DNA of 7,115 nucleotides from Minisyncoccota bacterium (GTDB lineage: Bacteria > Patescibacteriota > Minisyncoccia > Minisyncoccales > CG1-02-41-26): assembly GCA_028715435.1 (NCBI GenBank), contig JAQURU010000034.1:1-7115 (forward strand), in the 5' to 3' direction. Position 1 is the first letter of the stretch, and each line of letters begins with the position of its first letter. Of this stretch, positions 1-5,140 are shown in pieces. The translations under genes were made by a program, and so were the position numbers. The notes below the pieces were generated by a model. The model saw only the letters and a program-made list of their open reading frames with translations, made no database searches and was not told the DNA's origin.

Positions 1-79
1 AGCGAAATCGCAGTTTTGTCTCGTGAGGGGCAAGATGAAGGGCGAAAGTAGCATTCTTTAGCTTGAATGTTTGTTGTGG

Positions 80-142
80 TTTAACAAGATGGCGATCCTG
101 CGAGTACATGGAGAAGCTATCCTTAAACTATATCTTGTTAAA
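80..142 (+). ncRNA. Intron domain I arm with candidate EBS1 loop
   Basis: An 11-bp perfect helix pairs 80-90 with 132-142. Inside it, UCC (96-98) pairs with GGA (110-112) and closes an 11-nt loop, 99-109, holding GAGUACA at 102-108. In group II introns EBS1 sits in such a domain I loop and pairs with the last bases of the 5' exon. Universal 16S sequence just before E. coli A1398 is UGUACAC or, in a known natural variant, UGUACUC. The loop pairs with the first in 6 of 7 positions and with the second in all 7. The 5' exon lies outside the window, so the match is predicted, not seen. Confidence 0.62.
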
Positions 143-203
143 TGTAGAAGCATCGAGATAGAGAAGAAAGTTTGTTTAGTGACCCAGCGAGATCTTGCAT
201 TTG

Positions 204-254
204 TTACTGGAAAGTTTAAAATTAAATTAAACTGTGGCTAGTCCACACCAGTAA
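204..254 (+). ncRNA. Three-way RNA fold of the intron, probably domain II or III
   Basis: A perfect 7-bp stem (204-210 with 248-254) encloses two hairpins: a 7-bp stem 213-219 with 227-233, and GUGG 234-237 with CCAC 243-246 around the loop CUAGU. Position between the EBS1 arm and the ORF fits domain II or III; I cannot tell which without a covariance model. The fold itself is directly visible. Confidence 0.55.
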
Positions 255-279
255 AAGAGTTTAAAGCAATTTAAATTTT

Positions 280-846
280 ATGCAATTGCAAGAAGTCAGC
301 AGAGTTCATAGTACCCCGAGTTTATCGAGGGGGAAGGAACGAATTCAACCGATCAAAAAACTCCATCCTCAATATGTGGCTGGTTTCGTTGACGGCGAAG
401 GAAGCTTTTGGGTTAGTATTTATAAAGACGACTGCATGAAAAACAAAGTTTTAGTCCGTCCAGAATTTTCTATTGAACTCAGAGATGACGACAAAGAGAT
501 TCTGCACAGAATAAAAGAAACTATTGGTTGCGGTAAAATTTATGAATGTAAATATGAACGATACGGTTGGTATCCTCATGTTAAATTCAAAGTAAGCAGG
601 TTTGATGAAATTTCCGAAATTCTTATTCCGTTTTTTGAAAAGAATCCGTTGCAAGCCAAGCAGGCGAAACGGTTTTGCCTTTTTAAGAAAATTGTGGAAA
701 AAAGAAAAAAGGGGCAACATCTTACCATAAAAGGCGTCAATGAAATTAAAAATCTACAGGAGAAAATGCGAGTTTTAGGCAAGAAACATCGGTTGGAAAC
801 CGCTAGGGTACGGGAAAACCGTTCGCCCAGTGGTGTGGGACAATAA
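280..846 (+). CDS. Single-motif LAGLIDADG homing endonuclease encoded in the intron
   Basis: The 188-aa protein should cut intron-free 16S genes and so drive homing of the intron. The LAGLIDADG motif is YVAGFVDGEGSF at residues 32-43; by alignment with I-CreI (VDGDGS), Glu40 is the metal-binding acidic residue. Other family marks are a beta-rich middle (about 43-108), IPFFEKNPLQAKQ near 116-128 and a helical basic stretch to about 172. One motif in a chain this size implies a homodimer cutting a near-palindromic site. The ATG at 280 is the first in frame after an A/T-rich leader with no Shine-Dalgarno; the basic 30-residue N-terminus before the motif could be partly non-functional, so a later start cannot be excluded. 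Codons from about 174 onward run through ribozyme domains V and VI, and the stop lies in domain VI. That tail (TARVRENRSPSGVGQ) looks like translated structural RNA rather than a conserved protein segment. Confidence 0.9.
   Translation: MQLQEVSRVHSTPSLSRGKERIQPIKKLHPQYVAGFVDGEGSFWVSIYKDDCMKNKVLVRPEFSIELRDDDKEILHRIKETIGCGKIYECKYERYGWYPHVKFKVSRFDEISEILIPFFEKNPLQAKQAKRFCLFKKIVEKRKKGQHLTIKGVNEIKNLQEKMRVLGKKHRLETARVRENRSPSGVGQ
800..833 (+). ncRNA. Group II intron domain V (catalytic hairpin)
   Basis: Exactly 34 nt, the usual length. The lower helix pairs 800-804 with 829-833 and 806-808 with 826-828. The CGC triad (801-803) has the typical central G·U wobble (G802·U831). The two-nucleotide 3' bulge is C824-G825. 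The upper helix pairs 810-813 with 819-822 and is capped by GAAAA at 814-818. Departures from consensus are an extra unpaired A805, a U809·U823 mismatch, and five loop bases instead of a clean GNRA tetraloop. It lies inside the 3' end of the endonuclease reading frame. Confidence 0.72.
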
Positions 847-862
847 AATGTTTTTGATCCCA
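836..862 (+). ncRNA. Group II intron domain VI with bulged branch-point A857
   Basis: The stem pairs 836-840 with 858-862 and 841-843 with 854-856, with further A-U pairs 845-846 with 851-852 around a short loop. A857 is the only unpaired base on the 3' side, and seven nucleotides follow it up to U864. Group II branch-point adenosines lie 7 or 8 nt before the 3' splice site, so this places the splice at 864/865. That is also where 16S sequence begins. The spacer from domain V is only two bases, as usual. The endonuclease stop codon (844-846) sits in this hairpin. Confidence 0.74.
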
Positions 863-864
863 AT

Positions 865-998
865 ACCGCCCGTCACGTCAGGGAAGCTGGGAACGCCCGA
901 AGTGTCCCGTTTTACGGGATCCTACGGCGGGTTCAGTAACCAGGACGAAGTCGTAACAAGGCATCGGTAGGGGAACCTGTCGATGGATCATTTCTATT
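865..998 (+). rRNA. 16S ribosomal RNA, 3' exon (last ~134 nt), without anti-Shine-Dalgarno
   Basis: The segment starts ACCGCCCGTCAC (E. coli A1398 onward) and contains helix 44, the decoding-site strand GACGAAGUCGUAACAAGG (947 region) and helix 45. Helix 45 is a perfect 10-bp stem, 962-971 with 976-985, around GGAA; its bases differ from E. coli with pairing kept, so it is under selection. Helix 44 is about 11 nt shorter than in E. coli, with a compact tip at 905-919. The tail after the invariant GGAUCA reads UUUCUAUUCUUA, where nearly all bacteria have CCUCCUUA. The 3' end at 998 is set by E. coli alignment and is uncertain by several bases. The rest of the gene is upstream of the intron and of the window. 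Confidence 0.95.
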
Positions 999-1014
999 CT
1001 TATTTTTGTCGATG

Positions 1015-1047
1015 AAAGTTGAAATCTGAAATTTGGATTTGAACTTT
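1015..1047 (+). ncRNA. 16S trailer hairpin 1
   Basis: The arms 1015-1026 and 1036-1047 pair in 11 of 12 positions around a 9-nt loop. It lies just after the mature 16S 3' end in the precursor, so it could take part in 3' processing; that role is inferred from place only. Confidence 0.5.
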
Positions 1048-1062
1048 ACGGGTTTTGGCCAA

Positions 1063-1128
1063 GTCCCGTTAGAAATAACGGGCTTGTTCTGGGAGAAATT
1101 GGCTTTATCGCTTTATTTCTAACGGGAC
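1063..1128 (+). ncRNA. 16S trailer: 16-bp inverted repeat with an alternative hairpin
   Basis: A perfect 16-nt inverted repeat pairs 1063-1078 with 1113-1128. The left arm can instead close on itself as a 7-bp stem (1065-1071 with 1076-1082) with a GAAA tetraloop. The two folds exclude each other. A long helix such as this could be an RNase III-type processing site. The rest of 999-1180 shows no gene. Confidence 0.55.
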
Positions 1129-1180
1129 AGGGAACCCAAAATTTTGGCCGTTCACTTTTGGCTCGTCCTATTTTGCTTTC

Positions 1181-1228
1181 AATAAACTAAAACCCCCTGC
1201 TTTTTTAAGCAGGGGGTTTTAGTTTATT
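1181..1228. terminator. Bidirectional rho-independent terminator between 16S and tRNA-Ala
   Basis: A 22-bp perfect stem pairs 1181-1202 with 1207-1228 around TTTT. It has a CCCCCTGC/GCAGGGGG core flanked on each side by A/T-rich pairs, so either transcript ends the G/C helix with a U-rich run (TTTTAGTTTATT). It can stop the 16S transcript from the left and the tRNA transcript from the right, as the convergent layout requires. Confidence 0.9.
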
Positions 1229-1230
1229 AG

Positions 1231-1303
1231 TGGACCCGAGGAGACTCGAACTCCTGGCCTCCTCATTGCAAATGAGGCGCGCTACCAACTGCGCCACGGG
1301 CCC
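1231..1303 (-). tRNA. tRNA-Ala (anticodon UGC)
   Basis: 73 nt with all four arms. The acceptor GGGCCCG pairs with CGGGUCC and includes the G3·U70 wobble that marks alanine tRNAs. The anticodon loop is UUUGCAA with UGC at 1268-1270, the variable loop is AGGCC, and the T arm is AGGAG-UUCGAGU-CUCCU. The discriminator is A73. CCA is not encoded (CUA follows), so a CCA-adding enzyme is needed. It lies 9 nt downstream of tRNA-Ile and ends beside the shared terminator. Confidence 0.97.
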
Positions 1304-1312
1304 CTTTTTTTG

Positions 1313-1384
1313 TGGGCGCGGATAGAATCGAACCATCGGCCTCCTTGTTATCAGCAAGGCGTTCTACCACTGAACTACGCGCCC
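1313..1384 (-). tRNA. tRNA-Ile (anticodon GAU)
   Basis: 72 nt. The acceptor GGGCGCG pairs with CGCGCCC, the anticodon arm is CCUUG-CUGAUAA-CAAGG with anticodon GAU, the T arm is intact and the discriminator is A73. CCA is not encoded. It is the first gene of a two-tRNA unit read away from the SPFH gene, in the Ile-Ala order normally seen in the 16S-23S spacer but here on the strand opposite 16S. Confidence 0.97.
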
Positions 1385-1398
1385 ATGCCCATGAAAAA

Positions 1399-1427
1399 AT
1401 CATAGCAAAAGAAAACGTTTATTTCAA
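1399..1427 (-). promoter_or_regulatory. Promoter of the tRNA-Ile/tRNA-Ala unit
   Basis: On the - strand TTGAAA (1427-1422) and TATGAT (1404-1399) are separated by exactly 17 nt, with a TGC just before the -10 (extended -10). The expected start near 1392 leaves about 7 nt of 5' leader before tRNA-Ile. Confidence 0.8.
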
Positions 1428-1437
1428 GACAAGTTTC

Positions 1438-1446
1438 TGTTATAAT
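1438..1446 (+). promoter_or_regulatory. Extended -10 promoter of the SPFH gene
   Basis: TGT followed by TATAAT (1441-1446) is a perfect extended -10. The -35 position (1418-1423, TTTATT) is weak and overlaps the -35 of the opposite tRNA promoter. A start near 1453 gives a leader of about 15 nt, A/T-rich and without a Shine-Dalgarno. Confidence 0.7.
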
Positions 1447-1467
1447 ATATTAATTAATAAAAAACAT

Positions 1468-2223
1468 ATGATCAATACAATTTTGTGGATCGCAGGTGGT
1501 ATCGTATTTATTATCCTTATTTCTATAAGGCAGGTTAATCAATACCAAAAAGGCATTAAGTTCTTGCTTGGCAAGTATACAGGCACCATGGAGCCGGGCT
1601 GGCGATTGGTTTTTCCCATATTCCAATCGTACAAAAAGGTTGATTTGCGGGTAAAGGCAGTGGATGTGCCTAACCAAGAAGCTATTACTAAAGATAATAT
1701 TTCCGTGGCAGTTAACGCGGTTATTTATTACAAAGTGCAAGAAGCTCAAAAAGCGGTTTTAGAAGTTGAAGATTTTTATTACGCTATTTCCCAATTAGCT
1801 CAAACAACAATGCGCAATGCAGTTGGCCAGGTTGATTTAGACGATTTGCTTTCCCAAAGAGATAGGGTGTCAGAAAACATTAGAAATATCATTGATTTGG
1901 CGTCAGACCCCTGGGGCATTAAAGTTCTAAACGTGGAATTAAAAGATATTGTTTTGCCAGAAGAAATGAAAAGAGTAATTGGTAAACAAGCCGAAGCAGA
2001 ACGAGAGAAGCGCGCTATTATTATTAAAGCTGAAGGAGAGGTTGCTGCGGCCAGTAATATGGCTCAAGCTGCTAAGATGTTAGCTGCTTCAGAGGGCGCT
2101 TTGCATTTGCGAACCTTGCAAAGCATTAATGATATTAGCTCGGACCAGTCAAACACTATTGTATTTGCTGTGCCCTTGGAGGTCTTGCGCGCTTTTGAAA
2201 GATATAACAAAAGAAATGAATAA
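1468..2223 (+). CDS. SPFH/band-7 (stomatin/slipin-like) membrane protein
   Basis: The 251-aa protein has an N-terminal membrane helix (about 4-20), then an SPFH domain (about 22-185) with the stomatin hallmark VDVPNQEAITKDNISVAV (66-83) and VIYYKV (85-90). A charged, Ala/Glu-rich coiled coil follows (about 165-212), then the conserved end LRTLQSINDISSDQSNTIVFAVPLEVL region (214-240). Stomatins oligomerise on the inner face of the membrane, organise local lipid and protein patches and often control membrane proteases or channels. Partners here are unknown; a protease and a channel-like protein are encoded downstream, but no NfeD-type partner is seen. I chose ATG 1468 because it follows the promoter and begins the membrane helix; the longer open frame from 1312 reads through tRNA-Ile in antisense. 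Its stop overlaps the next start. Confidence 0.95.
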   Translation: MINTILWIAGGIVFIILISIRQVNQYQKGIKFLLGKYTGTMEPGWRLVFPIFQSYKKVDLRVKAVDVPNQEAITKDNISVAVNAVIYYKVQEAQKAVLEVEDFYYAISQLAQTTMRNAVGQVDLDDLLSQRDRVSENIRNIIDLASDPWGIKVLNVELKDIVLPEEMKRVIGKQAEAEREKRAIIIKAEGEVAAASNMAQAAKMLAASEGALHLRTLQSINDISSDQSNTIVFAVPLEVLRAFERYNKRNE

Positions 2224-3094
2224 GGCACTTATTATAACTTTGACGATTGTTCTGGTTTTGGCTGGGGTGGTAAATTGGTATTTATTTTTTTCTAATTCAG
2301 CGGAAAACCAGTCAGTTTTACCAAACCAAAATACAACCACAACCTTGCCTGACGATTATAGTGATTTGATTAAAGTGGAAAGCCCTCAACCAAACCAGGT
2401 TATTCAAAGCCCGTTCATAATAACTGGCCAAGCTCGGGGCACTTGGTTTTTTGAGGCTTCTTTTCCAGTAAAATTAATTGATTTATCTGGCAATATTATT
2501 AGCCAAACAATTGCCACAGCAAAAGGGGACTGGATGACAGAAAGTTTTGTGCCATTTACTTCTATTTTAAGTTTTGAAATTACCACAACCACCCAGCAAG
2601 CTGTTTTAATTTTACACAATGATAATCCCTCGGGTTTGGCTGAAAATGATAAGGAAGTCCGCATACCAGTTGTGCTGCAGAATTTAAGTGCTTCTCAAAG
2701 ATCAGTTCAGCTTTTTTATTACAATCCTAATCTAGATAAAGACATTGAAGGCAACGTTCTTTGCACCCGCCAGGGCTTAGCGCCAGTGGAAAGGCAAATT
2801 CCTATTACTCAAACTCCTATTCAAGACACTGTAAGGTTATTGTTAAAGGGCCAAATAACCAGCCAAGAAAGAGCAAAAGGAATTACCACAGAATATCCAT
2901 TGGAAGGATTTAGCTTGAAGGGGGCTTCTTTGAACAATGGTGTTTTAACCTTAACTTTTAATGATTTCTATAATCAAACAACCGGTGGTTCTTGCCGGGT
3001 TGGTATTTTGTGGTTTCAAATAGAAGCCACAGCCAAACAATTTTCTGAAGTTAATGAAGTTAAGTTTATGCCTCAAGAACTTTTCCAGCCATAG
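2216..3094 (+). CDS. Membrane-anchored Gmad2 and GerMN domain protein
   Basis: The 292-aa protein has an N-terminal signal anchor (about 4-25), a Thr/Asn-rich linker (30-48), a Gmad2 immunoglobulin-like domain (about 52-156, IKVESPQPNQVIQSPFIITG) and a GerMN domain (about 162-290, with TPIQDTVRLLLKG and GASLNNGVLTLTF). These domains are known from spore-germination GerM-type proteins. Here there is no sign of sporulation, so an extracytoplasmic structural or envelope-binding role is more likely; the ligand is unknown. ATG 2216 overlaps the SPFH stop as ATGAATAA, an 8-nt overlap that suggests translational coupling and one transcript. The in-frame extension to 2129 lies inside the SPFH gene and lacks sense as a signal sequence. 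C183 and C260 could form a disulphide. No lipobox is seen. Confidence 0.9.
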   Translation: MNKALIITLTIVLVLAGVVNWYLFFSNSAENQSVLPNQNTTTTLPDDYSDLIKVESPQPNQVIQSPFIITGQARGTWFFEASFPVKLIDLSGNIISQTIATAKGDWMTESFVPFTSILSFEITTTTQQAVLILHNDNPSGLAENDKEVRIPVVLQNLSASQRSVQLFYYNPNLDKDIEGNVLCTRQGLAPVERQIPITQTPIQDTVRLLLKGQITSQERAKGITTEYPLEGFSLKGASLNNGVLTLTFNDFYNQTTGGSCRVGILWFQIEATAKQFSEVNEVKFMPQELFQP

Positions 3095-3144
3095 TTATCC
3101 ACAAGTTAATGTTTGAATCACTGCCAAAATAACAGGCAATAGGG

Positions 3145-3164
3145 TATAATAAATAAATTATAAT
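3145..3164 (+). promoter_or_regulatory. Probable promoter region of the subtilase gene (two TATAAT boxes)
   Basis: Two perfect TATAAT hexamers occur at 3145-3150 and 3159-3164, but neither has a good -35. The first predicts a leader of about 20 nt and the second one of about 7 nt. A small TGCC-N9-GGCA inverted repeat (3122-3138) lies in the -35 zone and could be an operator, though this is weak. Confidence 0.5.
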
Positions 3165-3177
3165 AATATCATTATAT

Positions 3178-5088
3178 ATGGTTCAATTTAAAAAAATCAT
3201 TTCGCCATTGTTAGCTTTTAGTATTATTATTTGCGTGTCTCTCATTTTTTGTGCGGTTTATTTTGTTAAATATAATCAAATTTCAAAAGAAAATTTCATT
3301 GCAAGTATGTTGGGTTCTGCACAGCAAACCAAGTCAGCAAATAATAAATTTATAATTGGTTATTTCGAGCCTCCAACCAATCTTGATGAAACCGATATAA
3401 AGAATAAAGGAGGTAAAATAAAAGATCATTTTAAGATTATTCCCGCCATTGCTGTTGAGTTAAGCGCTGTTGCGGTAGAAGAATTAAAGAAAAGTCCTAA
3501 AGTAAAATATGTGGAGCCTGATTTTGTTGTAAATGGCGATGTAATTCCTAATGACTCAAGTTACAGCAGTTTATGGGGGATGACTAAAATTTTAGCTCCA
3601 ACAGCCTGGGATGTAAGTACTGGTTCTGATGATGTAGTAGTCGCTGTGATTGATTCTGGCATAAATTACCAGCATTCAGATTTAGTTAATAATATGTGGG
3701 TTAATCCTGGAGAAATAGCAGGCAATGGTATTGATGATGATAAGAATGGATATATCGATGATATTTATGGCTATGATTTCGTTAATAATGACGCCTTACC
3801 AATGGATGATAATTCTCATGGCACCCATGTTGCTGGCACAATAGGAGCAGTTGGAAATAACGGAGTTGGGGTAGCGGGTGTAAATTGGAGAGTAAAAATT
3901 ATGGCTTTGAAATTTTTAGATTCAACAGCTTATGGTTATACTTCTAACGCTATTAGAGCTATGCAATACATGATTAATATGAAACAAAAAGGAATTCCAG
4001 TAATTGTTTCTAATAATAGTTGGGGCGGGATGAGCTATTCGACTTCCTTAGAAAATGCTATTAGAGCGGTTAATGATGCGGGCATTTTATTTGTAGCTTC
4101 AGCTGGAAATAGTTCAGCAAATAACGACATAACCGCGCATTATCCATCAGGATTTGATGTGCCAAATATAATTGCGGTGGCTTCGACTGATTCAGCTGAC
4201 AACAAATCATCGTTTTCAAATTATGGAAGCGTTACGGTTGATTTAGGCGCTCCTGGTTCAAGTATTTACAGCACAATGCCATCTGGCTATGGCACAAAAA
4301 GCGGAACTTCAATGGCTGCTCCTCATGTAACTGGAGTAGTAGCTTTAATTAAATCACAGTTTCCAACCCTTAATCATCTTGAGATAAAAAATAGAATTTT
4401 GCAATCAGTTGACGTACTCACTAGTTTAGCTGGAAAAGTTTTGTCTAACGGCCGTTTGAATGTTTACAATGCCTTAACAGCTAATATTGAACCTGCCTTT
4501 CCTCCAGTGGCTGATTTTATTGGCGTTCCTACTAACGGAGAAAAACCCTTAACCGTTGTTTTTTCAGACCAATCTTCCGGTCAAATTGATTCTTGGCTCT
4601 GGGAGTTTGGCGATGGAGCAACGTCAACCCAAGAAGATCCTTCTTATGTTTATAGTAATCCTGGCTCTTATAATGTTAAACTTACTGTTAATGGCCAAGG
4701 AGGCACTGATACTCAATCAAAGATAGGCTATATTTCAGTGACTTCTCCATTGTTAATGATGCAGGCTAGCAGTATTTCTTTTTCTTCTAAAATTGTTCGT
4801 AACAAATTAACTTTATACACAGATATTAAAGTTGTTGACGAGAATCTTAATCCAATTAGCGGAGCAACGATAAAAATAGCTTTGTCGTTAACTGGTGGCC
4901 GTGCTTCAACAATTTCTGGCATTTCTGGTGCTAATGGGATTGCCCGTCTTGCTTTGAATAAAGCATCAGCTGGTACTTATACTGCCATTATACTTAGCAT
5001 CACATCAACAAATTACAAGTGGGATGATACAAAAGGCATAAATTCTAAATCCTGTGAATTAAAAAAAGATGGAACAATTATTCAGTAA
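3178..5088 (+). CDS. Exported subtilisin-like serine protease (S8) with PKD and C-terminal Ig-like domains
   Basis: The 636-aa protein has a hydrophobic signal or anchor (about 8-30), then an I9-like propeptide (about 55-120) ending VKYVEPDFVV, which should fold the enzyme and inhibit it until cut. In the S8 domain (about 130-435) all active residues are visible: Asp159 in VIDSG, His214 in HGTHVAG, oxyanion Asn279 before SWGG, and Ser378 in GTSMAAPHVTG. An Asp-rich insert at 182-200 (GNGIDDDKNGYIDD) looks like a calcium site of thermitase-like subtilases. A PKD domain follows (about 443-523, WLWEFGDGATS and YSNPGSYNVKLTV), then an Ig-like or carboxypeptidase-regulatory-like domain (about 535-630). 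No C-terminal anchor or sortase motif is present, so attachment would be by the N-terminal helix if uncleaved. The likely role is proteolysis at or outside the cell surface; substrates are unknown. It has its own promoter and an A/T-rich start without a Shine-Dalgarno. Confidence 0.95.
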   Translation: MVQFKKIISPLLAFSIIICVSLIFCAVYFVKYNQISKENFIASMLGSAQQTKSANNKFIIGYFEPPTNLDETDIKNKGGKIKDHFKIIPAIAVELSAVAVEELKKSPKVKYVEPDFVVNGDVIPNDSSYSSLWGMTKILAPTAWDVSTGSDDVVVAVIDSGINYQHSDLVNNMWVNPGEIAGNGIDDDKNGYIDDIYGYDFVNNDALPMDDNSHGTHVAGTIGAVGNNGVGVAGVNWRVKIMALKFLDSTAYGYTSNAIRAMQYMINMKQKGIPVIVSNNSWGGMSYSTSLENAIRAVNDAGILFVASAGNSSANNDITAHYPSGFDVPNIIAVASTDSADNKSSFSNYGSVTVDLGAPGSSIYSTMPSGYGTKSGTSMAAPHVTGVVALIKSQFPTLNHLEIKNRILQSVDVLTSLAGKVLSNGRLNVYNALTANIEPAFPPVADFIGVPTNGEKPLTVVFSDQSSGQIDSWLWEFGDGATSTQEDPSYVYSNPGSYNVKLTVNGQGGTDTQSKIGYISVTSPLLMMQASSISFSSKIVRNKLTLYTDIKVVDENLNPISGATIKIALSLTGGRASTISGISGANGIARLALNKASAGTYTAIILSITSTNYKWDDTKGINSKSCELKKDGTIIQ

Positions 5089-5140
5089 TCTAATAAAGGT
5101 CGTTTCACTAAATTATTTTATTAATTAAAAACAAAAAATT

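Larger units (their letters stand above)
1..864 (+). mobile_element. Group II intron (3' part) interrupting the 16S rRNA gene, with LAGLIDADG ORF
   Basis: The intron lies just before recognisable 16S sequence, whose 3' exon begins at A865 (E. coli A1398). Its 5' splice site is upstream of the window. Group II assignment rests on visible RNA parts: a 34-nt domain V (800-833), a short joiner, a domain VI stem with an unpaired A857 exactly 7 nt before the 3' end, a terminal AAU fitting the group II 3' AY rule, and an EBS1-like loop at 99-109. An 11-bp perfect pairing (80-90 with 132-142) encloses that loop, as expected of a domain I arm. Bases 1 to about 145 are read as domain I, about 145-255 as domains II-III, and the ORF as a domain IV insertion running into domains V-VI. 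LAGLIDADG ORFs are typical of group I introns; group II introns carrying them are known, mainly from fungal mitochondrial rRNA genes. No reverse transcriptase is present in the visible part, so mobility would rest on the endonuclease. I found no convincing group I P3-P8/P7 core. Confidence 0.78.

Noticed and set aside
1..864. Group I intron, the usual host of LAGLIDADG genes
   Set aside because: I could not find a convincing P7 pairing or terminal G at the 3' splice site, while domain V, domain VI and EBS1 of group II fit together. A reverse-strand resemblance to a group I S element near 123-140 is on the wrong strand.
1250..1345. CCTCCT-like strings on the + strand as a displaced anti-Shine-Dalgarno
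   Set aside because: They are the reverse complements of tRNA-Ala and tRNA-Ile arms and lie beyond the terminator.
1312..1467. Longer SPFH reading frame starting at 1312
   Set aside because: This part reads antisense through tRNA-Ile and through both promoters; it gives no plausible protein sequence. ATG 1468 begins the membrane helix.
2129..2215. Longer Gmad2-GerMN frame starting at 2129
   Set aside because: It lies wholly inside the SPFH gene in another frame; ATG 2216 starts directly at a clean signal anchor.
2212..2219. AGAAATGA, a perfect complement of the 16S tail UCAUUUCU, as a new SD
   Set aside because: It contains the start codon itself, so it cannot pair in SD position; no other gene has it.
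3113..3118. TTGAAT as -35 of the protease promoter
   Set aside because: The spacer to the first TATAAT is 26 nt, too long for a sigma70-type promoter.
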